DNA of 64,000 nucleotides from CAZSCF01 sp964547585 (GCA_964547585.1 CAZJOI010000001.1:111742-175741), one strand, 5' to 3'; shown: positions 23,491-32,243, counted from the first letter of the stretch. Program-made: numbers and translations. The notes: a model not told the origin generated them from the sequence alone.

Positions 23491-23997
23491 ATGGCCAATC
23501 GGCACCTTTCAAGATCAATAGCGATGCAGTCCCTTTTTGAATGGGATTTCAAAGATCAAAAAGTTGAAAACTTGGACGATATTATTCAAAGAAATATCCA
23601 AGAATTTGGTCCAGGAATGGAGGATAAATCTTTTGTTTTTGATTTGGCCAAGAATACCATCAAGAACCAAAGTAGGATTGATAAGCTGATTGAAAAATGT
23701 GCTCCCGAATGGCCCTTATCTCAAGTCACTGTTGTTGATAGAAATATCTTGCGATTGGGAATATATGAAGTGCTTTTTGGTAACTATAGCGAAGTCCCTC
23801 CAAAAGTAGCTATCAATGAAGCTATCGAACTGGCCAAAACTTTTGGTGGAGAATCTTCGGGCAGATTTGTAAATGGTGTTTTGGGAACAATATATCGTGA
23901 GCTTGGAGAGCCGATGAAGGATGATGAATCAAAAAATAAAAAAGAAAGTGAAAAAAAGAAAGTTTCTGCTAAAGACAAAAAGACAGAAGAAAAATAA
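23491..23997 (+). CDS. nusB: Transcription antitermination protein NusB
   Basis: 168 residues. All-helical RNA-binding partner of S10 in rRNA antitermination. RHLSRSIAMQSLFEWDF and VDRNILRLGIYEVLF...PPKVAINEAIELAKTFGGESSGRFVNGVLG are the family's conserved helices. A Lys/Glu-rich tail of about 25 residues follows the domain. Confidence 0.95.
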   Translation: MANRHLSRSIAMQSLFEWDFKDQKVENLDDIIQRNIQEFGPGMEDKSFVFDLAKNTIKNQSRIDKLIEKCAPEWPLSQVTVVDRNILRLGIYEVLFGNYSEVPPKVAINEAIELAKTFGGESSGRFVNGVLGTIYRELGEPMKDDESKNKKESEKKKVSAKDKKTEEK

Positions 23998-24045
23998 TTT
24001 TTTTTAAATTTCTAGTTACTACTATCTAATCTTTTTGATTAGGAA

Positions 24046-24756
24046 TTGGTAATTGCAAAGTTCGTGGTTGAAAAATTAGCCAAAAAAATCGGAGTAAAAT
24101 TTAATAATTTGAATCTTTTTCAGCAGGCTTTGACTCATCGTTCATATTTAAATGAGCATCGAGATCATAAGCTTGAACATAATGAGCGTCTGGAATTTCT
24201 GGGAGATGCTGTTTTGGAATTGGTGGTTACGGAACATTTGTACGAAAATTACAAAAATCCAGAAGGCGAACTGACTAATTGGAGAGCCGCCTTGGTTAAC
24301 GGGGAAATGTTGGCTGGAATTTCCAAAAAGCTGGGTGTGGAAGAATTCTTAATGATGAGTAAAGGTGAGGCCAAAGACAAAGGCCGAGCGCGTCAGTATC
24401 TTCTGGCCAATGCTTTTGAGGCAATTGTTGGAGCGATTTATATTGACCAAAAAGAGAATGGCTACTCGGAATGCAAAAAATTTATTTTGAAAAATGTTGT
24501 TTCGGAGTTACCGGAAATTTTGGACAAAAAACTTTTTATGGATCCCAAAAGTCGTTTTCAAGAAGTGTCTCAGGAAAAAGTTGGGATTACGCCATCCTAT
24601 CGAGTGATGAGTGAAAGTGGACCAGATCATGATAAAAAATTCGTAGTTGGAGTATATTTGAATGACGAGCTCGTAGCAGAAGGTGATGGAGCTTCCAAGC
24701 AAGAAGCGCAGAAAACAGCTGCCATCAAAGCCCTGAAAGCCAAAAATTGGGAGTAA
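24046..24756 (+). CDS. rnc: Ribonuclease III
   Basis: About 236 residues. Double-strand RNA endonuclease in rRNA and mRNA processing. The signature HNERLEFLGDAVLELVV and the second acidic cluster (ANAFEAIVGAIYID) are present, with a C-terminal dsRBD. No ATG is available near the N-terminus. TTG 24046, ATT 24052 (7 nt after AGGA) or GTG 24064 are the candidate starts, so the start is uncertain. Confidence 0.94.
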   Translation: MVIAKFVVEKLAKKIGVKFNNLNLFQQALTHRSYLNEHRDHKLEHNERLEFLGDAVLELVVTEHLYENYKNPEGELTNWRAALVNGEMLAGISKKLGVEEFLMMSKGEAKDKGRARQYLLANAFEAIVGAIYIDQKENGYSECKKFILKNVVSELPEILDKKLFMDPKSRFQEVSQEKVGITPSYRVMSESGPDHDKKFVVGVYLNDELVAEGDGASKQEAQKTAAIKALKAKNWE

Positions 24757-24785
24757 GGAGAATAAAAAACAAAAATTTCGAAACC

Positions 24786-27092
24786 ATGTATTTAAAACGT
24801 CTAGAATTAGCAGGATTCAAATCTTTTGCCAACAAAACCTCGTTGGATTTTTCTTTTGCTGATAGCGAAGAAAGAACAGTCACAGCTATTGTCGGCCCAA
24901 ATGGAAGTGGCAAATCTAATATTGCGGATGCGCTTCGCTGGGTGATGGGGGAACATTCAATGAAAAATCTTCGAGGCAAAAAAGCGGAAGATATTATCTT
25001 TGCTGGATCAGGTAAAAAAGCCAGATTGGGCAGTGCCGAAGTGACACTAGTTTTTGATAATTCTGATAAAAGAATTCCTTTGGAATTTGATGAAGTTTCA
25101 GTATCTCGAAAAATATTTAGAAATGGCGAAACAGAATACTCGATCAACAAATCAAAAGTCAGATTGCAGGATGTTATTGATCTTCTGGCTAAAGCTGGTA
25201 TTGGCAAAGAAAGCTACTCTGTTCTTAATCAGGGTATGTCAGATGCTGTGCTTAATGCTACCCCTCTTGAAAGAAGAGCGGTATTGGAAGATGCTGCAGG
25301 TGTAAAGCAATATCAAATTAAAAAAGACCGAGCGATTAAAAAACTGGAATCAACCAGGAGCAACCTGAAAAGCATCGGCGATTTGGTAAAAGAAATTGAG
25401 CCGCATCTTAAAATGCTAAGACGTCAATCTGAAAAAGCTCTCAAAGGAAAAGAAATTTCGGATAGCCTCAAAGAAAAACAGCTCAAATTGTTTTCTTTTC
25501 TTTGGCATACTTTTCATGTTGATAAGGAAAATTTTTCCGCTGAAAAGAATGAATTGGGTGCCAAGATGATGAATGCGCAGCGCGAAGTAGACAAAATTTC
25601 CGATGAGTTGAATAGCGAATCAAACAAAGTTCAGGTAGGAGACGAACAGGAAAAATTGAATAGAAAAAGAGAAGAACTGAGGCTTCAAATTAACGGGCTA
25701 GAAAGAGAATTGCTGGTAGCTGAGGCTAAAATGGAAATAGAAAAGGAAAAGAAGGTACAAGCTGAAGTCATCCAAAGCATTCCAGTTGACTTAGTTTATG
25801 TGAGATCGGGCTTGGAAAAAATACGACAAAGTCAGAATGTGCTGGTGCAAAGACTGGAAGAAATAAAAACCTTGGAAGAATTGGAGGAAATCAAAAAGAT
25901 AGCTGAAAGTCTCAAACAGGAAATCGCCAAGCTTTATGAAGAAGCCGGCCAAGGTAATGTAGAAATAAAAAATGATAATTCGGAGGCGCAAAAAGAGTCT
26001 CAAAGAATTATCGATGAACTTTTTGAAAAGAAAGGCGTTTTGGAAATTAAAATAAATGAAATACGCGGGGAAATTAATAAAATTGGTAAAGAAATTGAAG
26101 CTCAGATTGAACAGGAAAAAGAAATGCGCAGGAATTTCTTTGATTTGGAAAAAAGACTGGGCGCCAAGCAATCCGAACTGAATGTTTTTAAAGATCAATT
26201 TAATGAAGCCAAGATAAAATTGGCCAGAGTGGAAGTTAGGGAAGAGGATTTGGTTAATGAAATCAGAGATGAGCTCAGAATGGAAGTGAATGATTTGAAG
26301 TTTGATGGGGAGAGTGTGGACAGAGAAATTTTGGAAAAAGAAATTTCTAGGTTAAAAATGCAATTGGAACAAATTGGTGGCATCGATCCGATGATTTCAG
26401 AGGAATACGAAGAAACAAATAATCGCTATGAATTTTTGAGCAAGGAATCAAAAGACTTAGAAGAAGCGATTAAATCGCTCAATGAAGTTGTTAAGGAAAT
26501 GGATGAAAAAATCAGCGAATCTTTTTCAAAGGCTTTTGAAAAAATTGATCAGGAATTTACCAAATATTTCCGTATTATTTTTGGTGGTGGCAATGCGCAC
26601 CTAATTAAGTCTAAAGTCAAAGGTCTAAAGTCTAAAATTGACGACGCGGAAGATAGTGTTGAACTTTCTGAAAATAATGATGAAGAGGACCACGGTGAAG
26701 AAATAGAAGAAACAACAATCAGAGAAGAATTTGGTGTTGATATTTTTGCTTGTCCTCCTGGGAAAAAAATCAGCCATCTCTCATTACTCTCGGGTGGCGA
26801 AAGATCGCTTACATCACTAGCACTTCTTTTCGCCATCATTTCTTTCAACCCACCTCCTTTTGCTGTTCTGGATGAAGTCGAAGCCGCTTTGGATGAAGCC
26901 AACTCCAGAAGGTTTGGCAGAATTATTCAAGAACTTTCTAATCATACTCAATTTGTTGTTATTACGCATAATCGTGAAAGTATGCGTCAAGCCTCCGTTC
27001 TCTATGGTGTGACTATGGGAGAAGATGGAATTTCCAAATTGCTTTCAGTGCGTTTGGATCAAATCGGTCAAGGCGGTAAAATATTGCAATAA
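24786..27092 (+). CDS. smc: SMC-like chromosome condensation ATPase, short and apparently hinge-less
   Basis: 768 residues from MYLKRLELAGFKSFANKTSL; typical SMC is about 1150-1200. Walker A GPNGSGKS is at 37-44. The signature LLSGGERSLTSLALL (about 665-680) and Walker B AVLDEVEAALDE are intact. The middle (about 200-570) is charged coiled coil with a short break (AGQGNVEIKNDN) and no recognisable hinge domain. It may dimerise differently, or be a RecN/SbcC-like variant. A gap or misassembly is unlikely because no N run is present. Confidence 0.85.
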   Translation: MYLKRLELAGFKSFANKTSLDFSFADSEERTVTAIVGPNGSGKSNIADALRWVMGEHSMKNLRGKKAEDIIFAGSGKKARLGSAEVTLVFDNSDKRIPLEFDEVSVSRKIFRNGETEYSINKSKVRLQDVIDLLAKAGIGKESYSVLNQGMSDAVLNATPLERRAVLEDAAGVKQYQIKKDRAIKKLESTRSNLKSIGDLVKEIEPHLKMLRRQSEKALKGKEISDSLKEKQLKLFSFLWHTFHVDKENFSAEKNELGAKMMNAQREVDKISDELNSESNKVQVGDEQEKLNRKREELRLQINGLERELLVAEAKMEIEKEKKVQAEVIQSIPVDLVYVRSGLEKIRQSQNVLVQRLEEIKTLEELEEIKKIAESLKQEIAKLYEEAGQGNVEIKNDNSEAQKESQRIIDELFEKKGVLEIKINEIRGEINKIGKEIEAQIEQEKEMRRNFFDLEKRLGAKQSELNVFKDQFNEAKIKLARVEVREEDLVNEIRDELRMEVNDLKFDGESVDREILEKEISRLKMQLEQIGGIDPMISEEYEETNNRYEFLSKESKDLEEAIKSLNEVVKEMDEKISESFSKAFEKIDQEFTKYFRIIFGGGNAHLIKSKVKGLKSKIDDAEDSVELSENNDEEDHGEEIEETTIREEFGVDIFACPPGKKISHLSLLSGGERSLTSLALLFAIISFNPPPFAVLDEVEAALDEANSRRFGRIIQELSNHTQFVVITHNRESMRQASVLYGVTMGEDGISKLLSVRLDQIGQGGKILQ

Positions 27093-27100
27093 AGCGGTGT

Positions 27101-27129
27101 TTGACAATTTCAAGGAATTAATATAAACT
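27101..27129 (+). promoter_or_regulatory. Promoter for rpsP
   Basis: TTGACA (27101-27106) and TAAACT (27124-27129) are 17 nt apart. The leader then forms small hairpins (CCCCGAAGGGG, CCCTTCGGAG) before the rpsP start. Confidence 0.65.
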
Positions 27130-27212
27130 AGACAAGTAATCAAATAAGCCCCGAAGGGGTCCCTTCGGAGATTTTAATTTAAGGATAAATTCAGATTTAT
27201 TCGGTATTATTT

Positions 27213-27608
27213 ATGCTAACGATAAGATTAAACAGAGTAGGTAAAAAAAATAAACCCTATTTTAGGATTGTTTTGCAGGAACATACTATTGCTCCGGGCG
27301 GACGTCATGTGGAGGTTTTGGGCAGCTATGATCCGCATATAAAAAAAGCAGTTTTCAAGGCGGAAAAAATAAAATATTGGATTGGCAAAGGTGCACAAGC
27401 TTCTGATACTGTTCATAATCTTCTTATTAAAAATGGAATAACAGAAGGGGATAAAAGAAAGGTAAAACTTCCAGCTAAGAAGGCAGAAGAAGTGAAAGAA
27501 CCTGCCCGCAATGCTTCGTCTAGCGATACAGGCGGGGAAACCAAAAAAGAAGAAGTTCCATCTGAATTGAATGAAAAAAAAGAAGCCGAGGCTCCAAAGG
27601 CTGAATAG
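27213..27608 (+). CDS. rpsP: 30S ribosomal protein S16 with C-terminal extension
   Basis: 131 residues; the S16 domain occupies the first ~80 (MLTIRLNRVGKKNKPYFRIV; VEVLGSYDPH). The remaining ~45 residues are a low-complexity Lys/Glu/Ala tail. Its stop codon is immediately followed by the rplJ promoter. Confidence 0.95.
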   Translation: MLTIRLNRVGKKNKPYFRIVLQEHTIAPGGRHVEVLGSYDPHIKKAVFKAEKIKYWIGKGAQASDTVHNLLIKNGITEGDKRKVKLPAKKAEEVKEPARNASSSDTGGETKKEEVPSELNEKKEAEAPKAE

Positions 27609-27636
27609 TTGACAAAGAAAAAAATTAAATTATAAT
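27609..27636 (+). promoter_or_regulatory. Consensus promoter for rplJ-rplL
   Basis: TTGACA (27609-27614) and TATAAT (27631-27636) with a 16-nt spacer, both perfect matches to the sigma70 consensus. Confidence 0.85.
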
Positions 27637-27650
27637 ATAATAAATATTCT

Positions 27651-27731
27651 GCAGACAGTAGGCACCTAAGTCCTACCGAGGAAAATAGCTTGAAAGAGCT
27701 TTTTGATGTCTGCTAGGTGGTAGACATTTTT
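27651..27731 (+). promoter_or_regulatory. Ribosomal protein L10 leader with attenuator
   Basis: GCAGACA (27651-27657) pairs with TGTCTGC (27707-27713), enclosing GTAGG...CCTACCGAGG and AGCT...AGCT hairpins as in the L10 leader family bound by L10(L12)4. The same TGTCTGC can instead pair with GTAGACA (27720-27726), followed by TTTTTATTTTT, a terminator. The two structures exclude each other, giving feedback control of rplJ-rplL. Confidence 0.85.
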
Positions 27732-27749
27732 ATTTTTATTTGAAATATT

Positions 27750-28259
27750 ATGCAAACAAAAGAACAAAAGAAATCAATTATAGATGATTTGGCCGAAAAG
27801 CTAAAAAATGCTAAAGCTGTAGTCTTTTCTGATTACAAGGGCTTGATGGTTAAAGACATGATGGCTCTTCGAAAAGAACTGAACAAGGAAGGTGCTGATT
27901 TGAAAGTTGCCAAAAAAACTTTGGTAAACCTAGCTTTCAAACAAGCTGACATGGAAATTGATGTAAAAAAATTCGAAGGTCAGTTGGCTGTGGCTACATC
28001 AAAAGATGAGGTTGCCGCCGCAAAAATAATTGCCACTGCTGCCAAGAATAATGAAAATCTCAAAATTATTGGAGGACTTTTGGGAGATAAAGAAATTTCC
28101 AAAGAAGAAGTAGGTGCTTTGGCAAAACTGCCATCCAAACAAGAACTGTTGGCCAAGTTGGTTGGAACAATCAATGCTCCAGTCTCTGGATTCGTCAATG
28201 TGTTGGCTGGGAATATCAGAGGATTCGTGCAAGCACTTAAAGCTATTAGTGAAAAATAA
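27750..28259 (+). CDS. rplJ: 50S ribosomal protein L10
   Basis: 169 residues. Base of the L7/L12 stalk. KKSIIDDLAEKLKNAKAVVFSDYKG and KVAKKTLVNLAF are typical, and the C-terminal helix (NVLAGNIRGFVQALKAI) carries L12 dimers. It follows the L10 leader directly. Confidence 0.96.
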   Translation: MQTKEQKKSIIDDLAEKLKNAKAVVFSDYKGLMVKDMMALRKELNKEGADLKVAKKTLVNLAFKQADMEIDVKKFEGQLAVATSKDEVAAAKIIATAAKNNENLKIIGGLLGDKEISKEEVGALAKLPSKQELLAKLVGTINAPVSGFVNVLAGNIRGFVQALKAISEK

Positions 28260-28334
28260 TTTTTTAAATAATTTAAATTCAAGTTGTAGTTGTTAAAGTC
28301 AAAAACTAACAACTAACAACTAAAAACTAATCAA

Positions 28335-28742
28335 ATGACCGAAGAAAAAAAGGACGTAGTAGTTCCTGAAAAATTCGAAAAAATCGTCGCTGAAATCGAA
28401 AAGATGAGCGTTTTGGATTTGTCAGAACTCGTCAAAGTTTTGGAAGAAAAATTTGGCGTAAGCGCCGCTGCTCCCATGATGATGGGCGCAATGCCAGGAG
28501 CTGGAGCTGAAGTTGCTGCTGTTGAAGAAAAAAGCGAATTTGATGTTGAAGTTGTAAGCTCAGGAGCTTCCAAAATCAATGTAATCAAAGTTGTTCGAGA
28601 AGTAACTGGCTTGGGACTCAAAGATGCCAAGGATTTGGTTGATGCTGCTCCAAAAGTTATCAAAGAAAAAGTTGCCAAAGCTGATGCTGAAGCAATGAAA
28701 ACTAAATTGGAAGAAGCCGGTGCTACAGTTGCTTTGAAATAA
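28335..28742 (+). CDS. rplL: 50S ribosomal protein L7/L12
   Basis: 135 residues, acidic. The N-terminal dimerisation helices are followed by an Ala/Met/Gly hinge (SAAAPMMMGAMPGAGAE) and the factor-binding C-terminal domain (KINVIKVVREVTGLGLKDAK). It lies 75 nt downstream of rplJ. The spacer contains short CAACTAACAACTAAAAACTAA repeats. Confidence 0.96.
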   Translation: MTEEKKDVVVPEKFEKIVAEIEKMSVLDLSELVKVLEEKFGVSAAAPMMMGAMPGAGAEVAAVEEKSEFDVEVVSSGASKINVIKVVREVTGLGLKDAKDLVDAAPKVIKEKVAKADAEAMKTKLEEAGATVALK

Positions 28743-28771
28743 TCCTATATTTTAAATATAGATTCATTAAA

Positions 28772-28838
28772 AACTACCCCCGAGAGGGTAGTTTTTAGTT
28801 AGCGAAATATAAAAAATCCACCTGAGGGTGGTTTTTTA
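28772..28838. terminator. Two adjacent terminators after rplL
   Basis: AACTACCC/GGGTAGTT (28772-28793) is followed by TTTT. CCACC/GGTGG (28818-28831) is followed by TTTTTT, and its complement also ends in a T run, so it can serve the convergent deaminase gene. Confidence 0.88.
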
Positions 28839-28858
28839 AAATCAACGATTTGGTATTT

Positions 28859-29332
28859 TTAATTGTGAAACAATTTCAAACACTCATCTCGCATAAATTC
28901 TTTTTCCAGTTCCAGAGTAGGTTCACTTTTTGCCAGAACTTCTTGGGCACTAATTTTGATGGTTCGCCATGTCCATTCTTTGTTGGAATTTTTTGCACAA
29001 AAATTCTCCATGTCTTCCATTTTTGCCCCATAAACAATGCCTTTCATTTTGGCCCAGACTGCCGCGCTAGCGCACATTGGGCAGGGTTCATGTGTTGCAT
29101 ACAGGACACAGCCATCAATGAATCGACAGTTGAGATTTTTGGAGGCTTCTCTGATAGCGATGAGTTCAGCATGTTGAGTTGGATCTCGATCAATTTTCGC
29201 CCTGTTCATTCCTTTCCCGACAATTTCACCATCTTTAACAACTACCGCGCCGATTGAATAGTCACCTTCTTGACGCGCCAAAAGAGCTTGTTCGATGGCT
29301 GCTTCCATAAATTTTTTTTGAGGATGAAGCAT
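28859..29332 (-). CDS. Nucleoside/base deaminase, guanine deaminase-like or TadA-like
   Basis: 157 residues. CDA-fold zinc enzyme: H54-A-E56 and C84/C87 (PCPMC) are the metal and proton-transfer residues. DPTQHAELIAIREAS is closer to bacterial guanine deaminases than to TadA (which usually has D-A-x-A-H-A-E). A role in guanine deamination or tRNA-Arg A34 editing is possible; I cannot separate them by eye. Confidence 0.8.
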   Translation of the reverse strand: MLHPQKKFMEAAIEQALLARQEGDYSIGAVVVKDGEIVGKGMNRAKIDRDPTQHAELIAIREASKNLNCRFIDGCVLYATHEPCPMCASAAVWAKMKGIVYGAKMEDMENFCAKNSNKEWTWRTIKISAQEVLAKSEPTLELEKEFMRDECLKLFHN

Positions 29333-29479
29333 GAGCGTGATTATTCTAAGTTTGTGAAATTACAACTGAACACCTTAATAGTAGGACCATATTCAGTTTT
29401 TGTCCAAAGTCACTTCACTATTGATTTTTACGATGAATTATTATAGGATATAAAAAGACTTTTTATTCAGTAGGTATAT

Positions 29480-29530
29480 TGGGGTGTAGCCAAGCCAGTT
29501 AATAGGCAGGCAAGTAATCTGTCCGAGGGG
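29480..29530 (+). pseudogene. Degenerate tRNA-Gln fragment
   Basis: TGGGGTGTAGCCAAGC (29480-29495) equals the first 16 nt of the tRNA-Gln at 29564. The D arm then becomes irregular (CAGTTAATAGGCAGGC) and the homology is lost. There is no T arm. It may be a decayed duplicate or a trace of integration at this locus. Confidence 0.55.
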
Positions 29531-29563
29531 TATTGTTTTTTAAACCATTTATATATTAAATAT

Positions 29564-29641
29564 TGGGGTGTAGCCAAGCGGTAAGGCAACNNNNNNNNNN
29601 TTTGACTCCGTCACGCGTAGGTTCGAATCCTACCACCCCAA
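29564..29641 (+). tRNA. tRNA-Gln(TTG), interrupted by a scaffold gap
   Basis: The acceptor TGGGGTG pairs exactly with CACCCCA. The D arm is GCCAAGCGGTAAGGC and the T arm is GTAGG TTCGAAT CCTAC. The gap at 29591-29600 hides the 5' anticodon stem; the visible loop end TTTGACTCCG fits anticodon TTG. The true length across the gap is unknown. The 3' end overlaps the recombinase gene on the other strand. Confidence 0.85.
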
Positions 29642-31099
29642 CATTATTGAAAAATCGCCATTTTTGGGTGATTTTTTTAATATCTCATATGGCATTTTGA
29701 AGCTAGCATGAGCGATTTCTTTATCTTCAATTTCAAGGTTCCAAAGTAGTTTTTCTAAGATATTTCTTTTTTTACTATCAACAGCATTTATAAAGTCATT
29801 TTTGGCTTTATTAGCAGTTAAAAATACTTTTTTTGTGAGTTCCAAAGTATTAAAGCCCCTGTCAGAAGTTTTGCGAATTTTTTGCAATTGTTGTTCAAAT
29901 GCAATTTTTTGATTGTTTAATTCTTTTGTTTTTGCCCTGTAAACCTCGTCGGTGATCAATTCGGCCAACTGGTTATCAAGAAGCTTCGATTGCTTCCTAG
30001 CAATTGATTCTAGCTGCTTAAGGATGTTTTCTTCGGCATTATCTTTGTAGCTTTTGTTGTTTTCAATTTTTTCTTTACTGGCTAAGTACGCCAATTCGAT
30101 GAGTTCCTCGTCAAAATGTATTTCATCAAAAGCAGTCGCCACGACGCCCTCAAGATATTCAGACCGCAGATATTTTTTATGTTCCTCACAATGTCCCTTG
30201 CCATTGGTGCAATAATAGTAATGGTGCCCTTTGTGTATGCTAGCGGTTAAGGCGCACCCGCAACTCCGACAACGAAGAAACCCTCTAAGGGGAAAGAAAT
30301 GTTTCTGCTTCTTACTGTGTGTTTTTCCAAATAAAACATTTTGTGCGTCATCGAAAGCTTGCTTAGTTATTACCTGTTCGTGGCTTCCTGCATAATACTT
30401 GCCATCTCTAACCATAATGCCGTAATAAAACGGATTACATAATATTTTATGAATTTGATTTTTATGAATCTTAAAACCTGTCCGACTACGAAAACCTTGC
30501 TCGTATAAAATATTGACAATGTCTTTTATGCTGTAGCTTCCTGTTATGTAAAGCTCAAACATTTTACGAATGAACGGTGCACGCAGGGGATCAATTATGA
30601 TAGTTTTGTCTGCCTTGTTATTTAAATATCCCAAAGGTGCCATGCATGGCCAACCACCTTTTTCTAGCTTAGCCCTATTACCTCGTTTTACATTTACACT
30701 TAAATCATCAGAATATTTTTTACCTACGCCAAAATCAATGGCAAGCATAAATTTATCAATCGGATTATTCACGATCACTTTATCAATTGTTCGAATTTCC
30801 TTGATATTTCCATTTTCCAAAAGTTCAATAATACTAGCTCCGTCAAAAATATTTCTGGTTAGTCTATCAACTTTCCATGCCAACAAAACACAATCTTTTT
30901 GTTTTCTGATATATTCCAGCATTTCACTAAAAACAGGCCTACCAATTTTCTTAGCTGACATGCTTTCTTTGTAAGTTTTATCAATTCGAAATCCTAGCTT
31001 TTCTGCCATACGTAAAAGTTCATTTTCTTGCGATTCAATGGACATCGCTTGGCGTTCTTCTTGCTCGGTAGATTTTCTGGCGTAAAGAATGTATTTCAT
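29630..31099 (-). CDS. Large serine recombinase
   Basis: 489 residues. The N-terminal resolvase domain starts KYILYARKSTEQEERQAMS, with catalytic Ser10. A recombinase domain (GYLNNKADKTIIIDPLRAPF...) is followed by a zinc ribbon (CRSCGCALTA ... CTNGKGHC, about 276-305), then a coiled coil. The last residues, SIMLGW, and the stop lie antisense within the tRNA-Gln acceptor/T arm, as expected if the element integrated into or beside this tRNA. It overlaps the upstream rep gene by 4 nt. Confidence 0.92.
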   Translation of the reverse strand: MKYILYARKSTEQEERQAMSIESQENELLRMAEKLGFRIDKTYKESMSAKKIGRPVFSEMLEYIRKQKDCVLLAWKVDRLTRNIFDGASIIELLENGNIKEIRTIDKVIVNNPIDKFMLAIDFGVGKKYSDDLSVNVKRGNRAKLEKGGWPCMAPLGYLNNKADKTIIIDPLRAPFIRKMFELYITGSYSIKDIVNILYEQGFRSRTGFKIHKNQIHKILCNPFYYGIMVRDGKYYAGSHEQVITKQAFDDAQNVLFGKTHSKKQKHFFPLRGFLRCRSCGCALTASIHKGHHYYYCTNGKGHCEEHKKYLRSEYLEGVVATAFDEIHFDEELIELAYLASKEKIENNKSYKDNAEENILKQLESIARKQSKLLDNQLAELITDEVYRAKTKELNNQKIAFEQQLQKIRKTSDRGFNTLELTKKVFLTANKAKNDFINAVDSKKRNILEKLLWNLEIEDKEIAHASFKMPYEILKKSPKNGDFSIMLGW

Positions 31100-31941
31100 A
31101 AAAATTTATTAATAATCTCATTGTGAATATTATCTAAAACTTTTGGATGACATTTTAAATTATATTCAACAACCTCCGTATGTTTTAAATATTCCGCTTC
31201 ATAATCATAGCGTCGTCCTTTTAGCTCATTTGGCAGCATTATTCTAATTGAATTTACCAATTCTTCAATGGTTATAATAATTGGCTTTTTCAGTCCCTTG
31301 CTTGCGAAATAACTTTTTCTTGTTTGTAATTTACCTTCATTAATACTTTTGGTCAAATATTTGCATAAATATTTGGCAATACCTTTCTCAGTTTTTACCG
31401 ACTCAACCCAAGTAAAACCATGCCCCCAAATGGAACGCATTTTATCATAAATCCTTTCCATAAAAGGTAAATTAAAAAAGACAACATGATAATGGATAGC
31501 TCCTCGTGTTTGAAATTCAACTACAGTTAGATATTTTAATACGTTTACATTTAACCCCCAATTTTCATAACTCAGTCGTTTAATAAAATTTTTAAACTCA
31601 TAGTGAGCGGAATTTAAATCATTTATATTTTCACGAAAAGTAAAAGTTATAAAAATTGGCGTATAAGCAGTTCTGTCTCTTTTTTTCCATTGCCAAGCGT
31701 TAGAGTTAACAAGATCAATAACTGTTTTTTTAGCTCTTCGCATATTTTTGGTTCTTATTTCTTCGGGGGTCAATTTTTCACTTTCTGTTTTTTTTGTTTC
31801 TTCCTCAGTCTTTCTTTTTATTTTTCTATTGCCAATCATAATACTTTTCTCATATCTAAAAATTTCCAAAATATAGCCTGACAGTTTTGCTCTCTGGTTA
31901 GTAAAATATAGTATTGTTTCAATTGGTTTAGGGTTTTTCAT
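31096..31941 (-). CDS. HUH-type rolling-circle replication initiator-like protein
   Basis: 281 residues from the ATG at 31941; a TTG start at 31986 is possible. The three Rep motifs are visible: IFITFTF (motif 1), the metal-binding HUH pair H150-Y-H152 in RGAIHYHVVFF (motif 2), and GIAKYLCKYLTK with the catalytic Tyr and Lys (motif 3). This suggests nicking and rolling-circle replication of an excised or plasmid form of the island. It is translationally coupled to the recombinase. Confidence 0.82.
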   Translation of the reverse strand: MKNPKPIETILYFTNQRAKLSGYILEIFRYEKSIMIGNRKIKRKTEEETKKTESEKLTPEEIRTKNMRRAKKTVIDLVNSNAWQWKKRDRTAYTPIFITFTFRENINDLNSAHYEFKNFIKRLSYENWGLNVNVLKYLTVVEFQTRGAIHYHVVFFNLPFMERIYDKMRSIWGHGFTWVESVKTEKGIAKYLCKYLTKSINEGKLQTRKSYFASKGLKKPIIITIEELVNSIRIMLPNELKGRRYDYEAEYLKHTEVVEYNLKCHPKVLDNIHNEIINKFL

Positions 31942-32028
31942 GAGAAATAAAATAATTGCTATCGCATTAAGTGATACTTTAGTCAAGTATAACTATTGAA
32001 AAAAGTGCCTTTTTTCTTACGAAAAAAA

Positions 32029-32181
32029 TCACTTTTTTTGTAAAGAGTTAAAACATAAATATAAATCAGCCAATGAATCTAGATATTCATCTGCCTGTTC
32101 TTCGGAAATAATCAAAGAATAGCATTTTAAAAAATACTCTTTGATTCGATCTCTTAGGTTTTGGCTAAATTTATATTGCAT
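32029..32181 (-). CDS. 50-residue hypothetical protein
   Basis: ATG at 32181 to TGA at 32029. The protein is MQYKFSQNLRDRIKEYFLKC followed by an acidic helix-rich part (ISEEQADEYLDSLADLYL). A hairpin (TTCCCAAAA/TTTTGGGAA) ends just before the start codon. It lies between the terminator at 32211 and the rep gene, and could be a copy-control or accessory protein of the island. No family is recognised. Confidence 0.5.
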   Translation of the reverse strand: MQYKFSQNLRDRIKEYFLKCYSLIISEEQADEYLDSLADLYLCFNSLQKK

Positions 32182-32210
32182 GTTCCCAAAAAATTAAAAA
32201 TTTTGGGAAA

Positions 32211-32240
32211 CAAAAAAACCAGCTTTCAGATTGGGCTGGT
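32211..32240 (-). terminator. Rho-independent terminator, minus strand
   Basis: On the minus strand ACCAGC CCAATCTGAAA GCTGGT is followed by TTTTTTG. It ends a transcript coming from the 32.5 kb promoter and precedes the 50-residue ORF. Confidence 0.85.
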
Positions 32241-32243
32241 CTC

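Noticed and set aside
24508..26902. Several ORFs opposite rnc and smc
   Set aside because: Shadow frames of strongly coding genes with Phe/Ser-rich composition and no start signals.
29480..29580. The two TGGGGTGTAGCCAAGC copies as attL/attR of the island
   Set aside because: They are only 84 bp apart and both lie on the same side of the recombinase; the island genes are not between them. A decayed tRNA duplicate is simpler.
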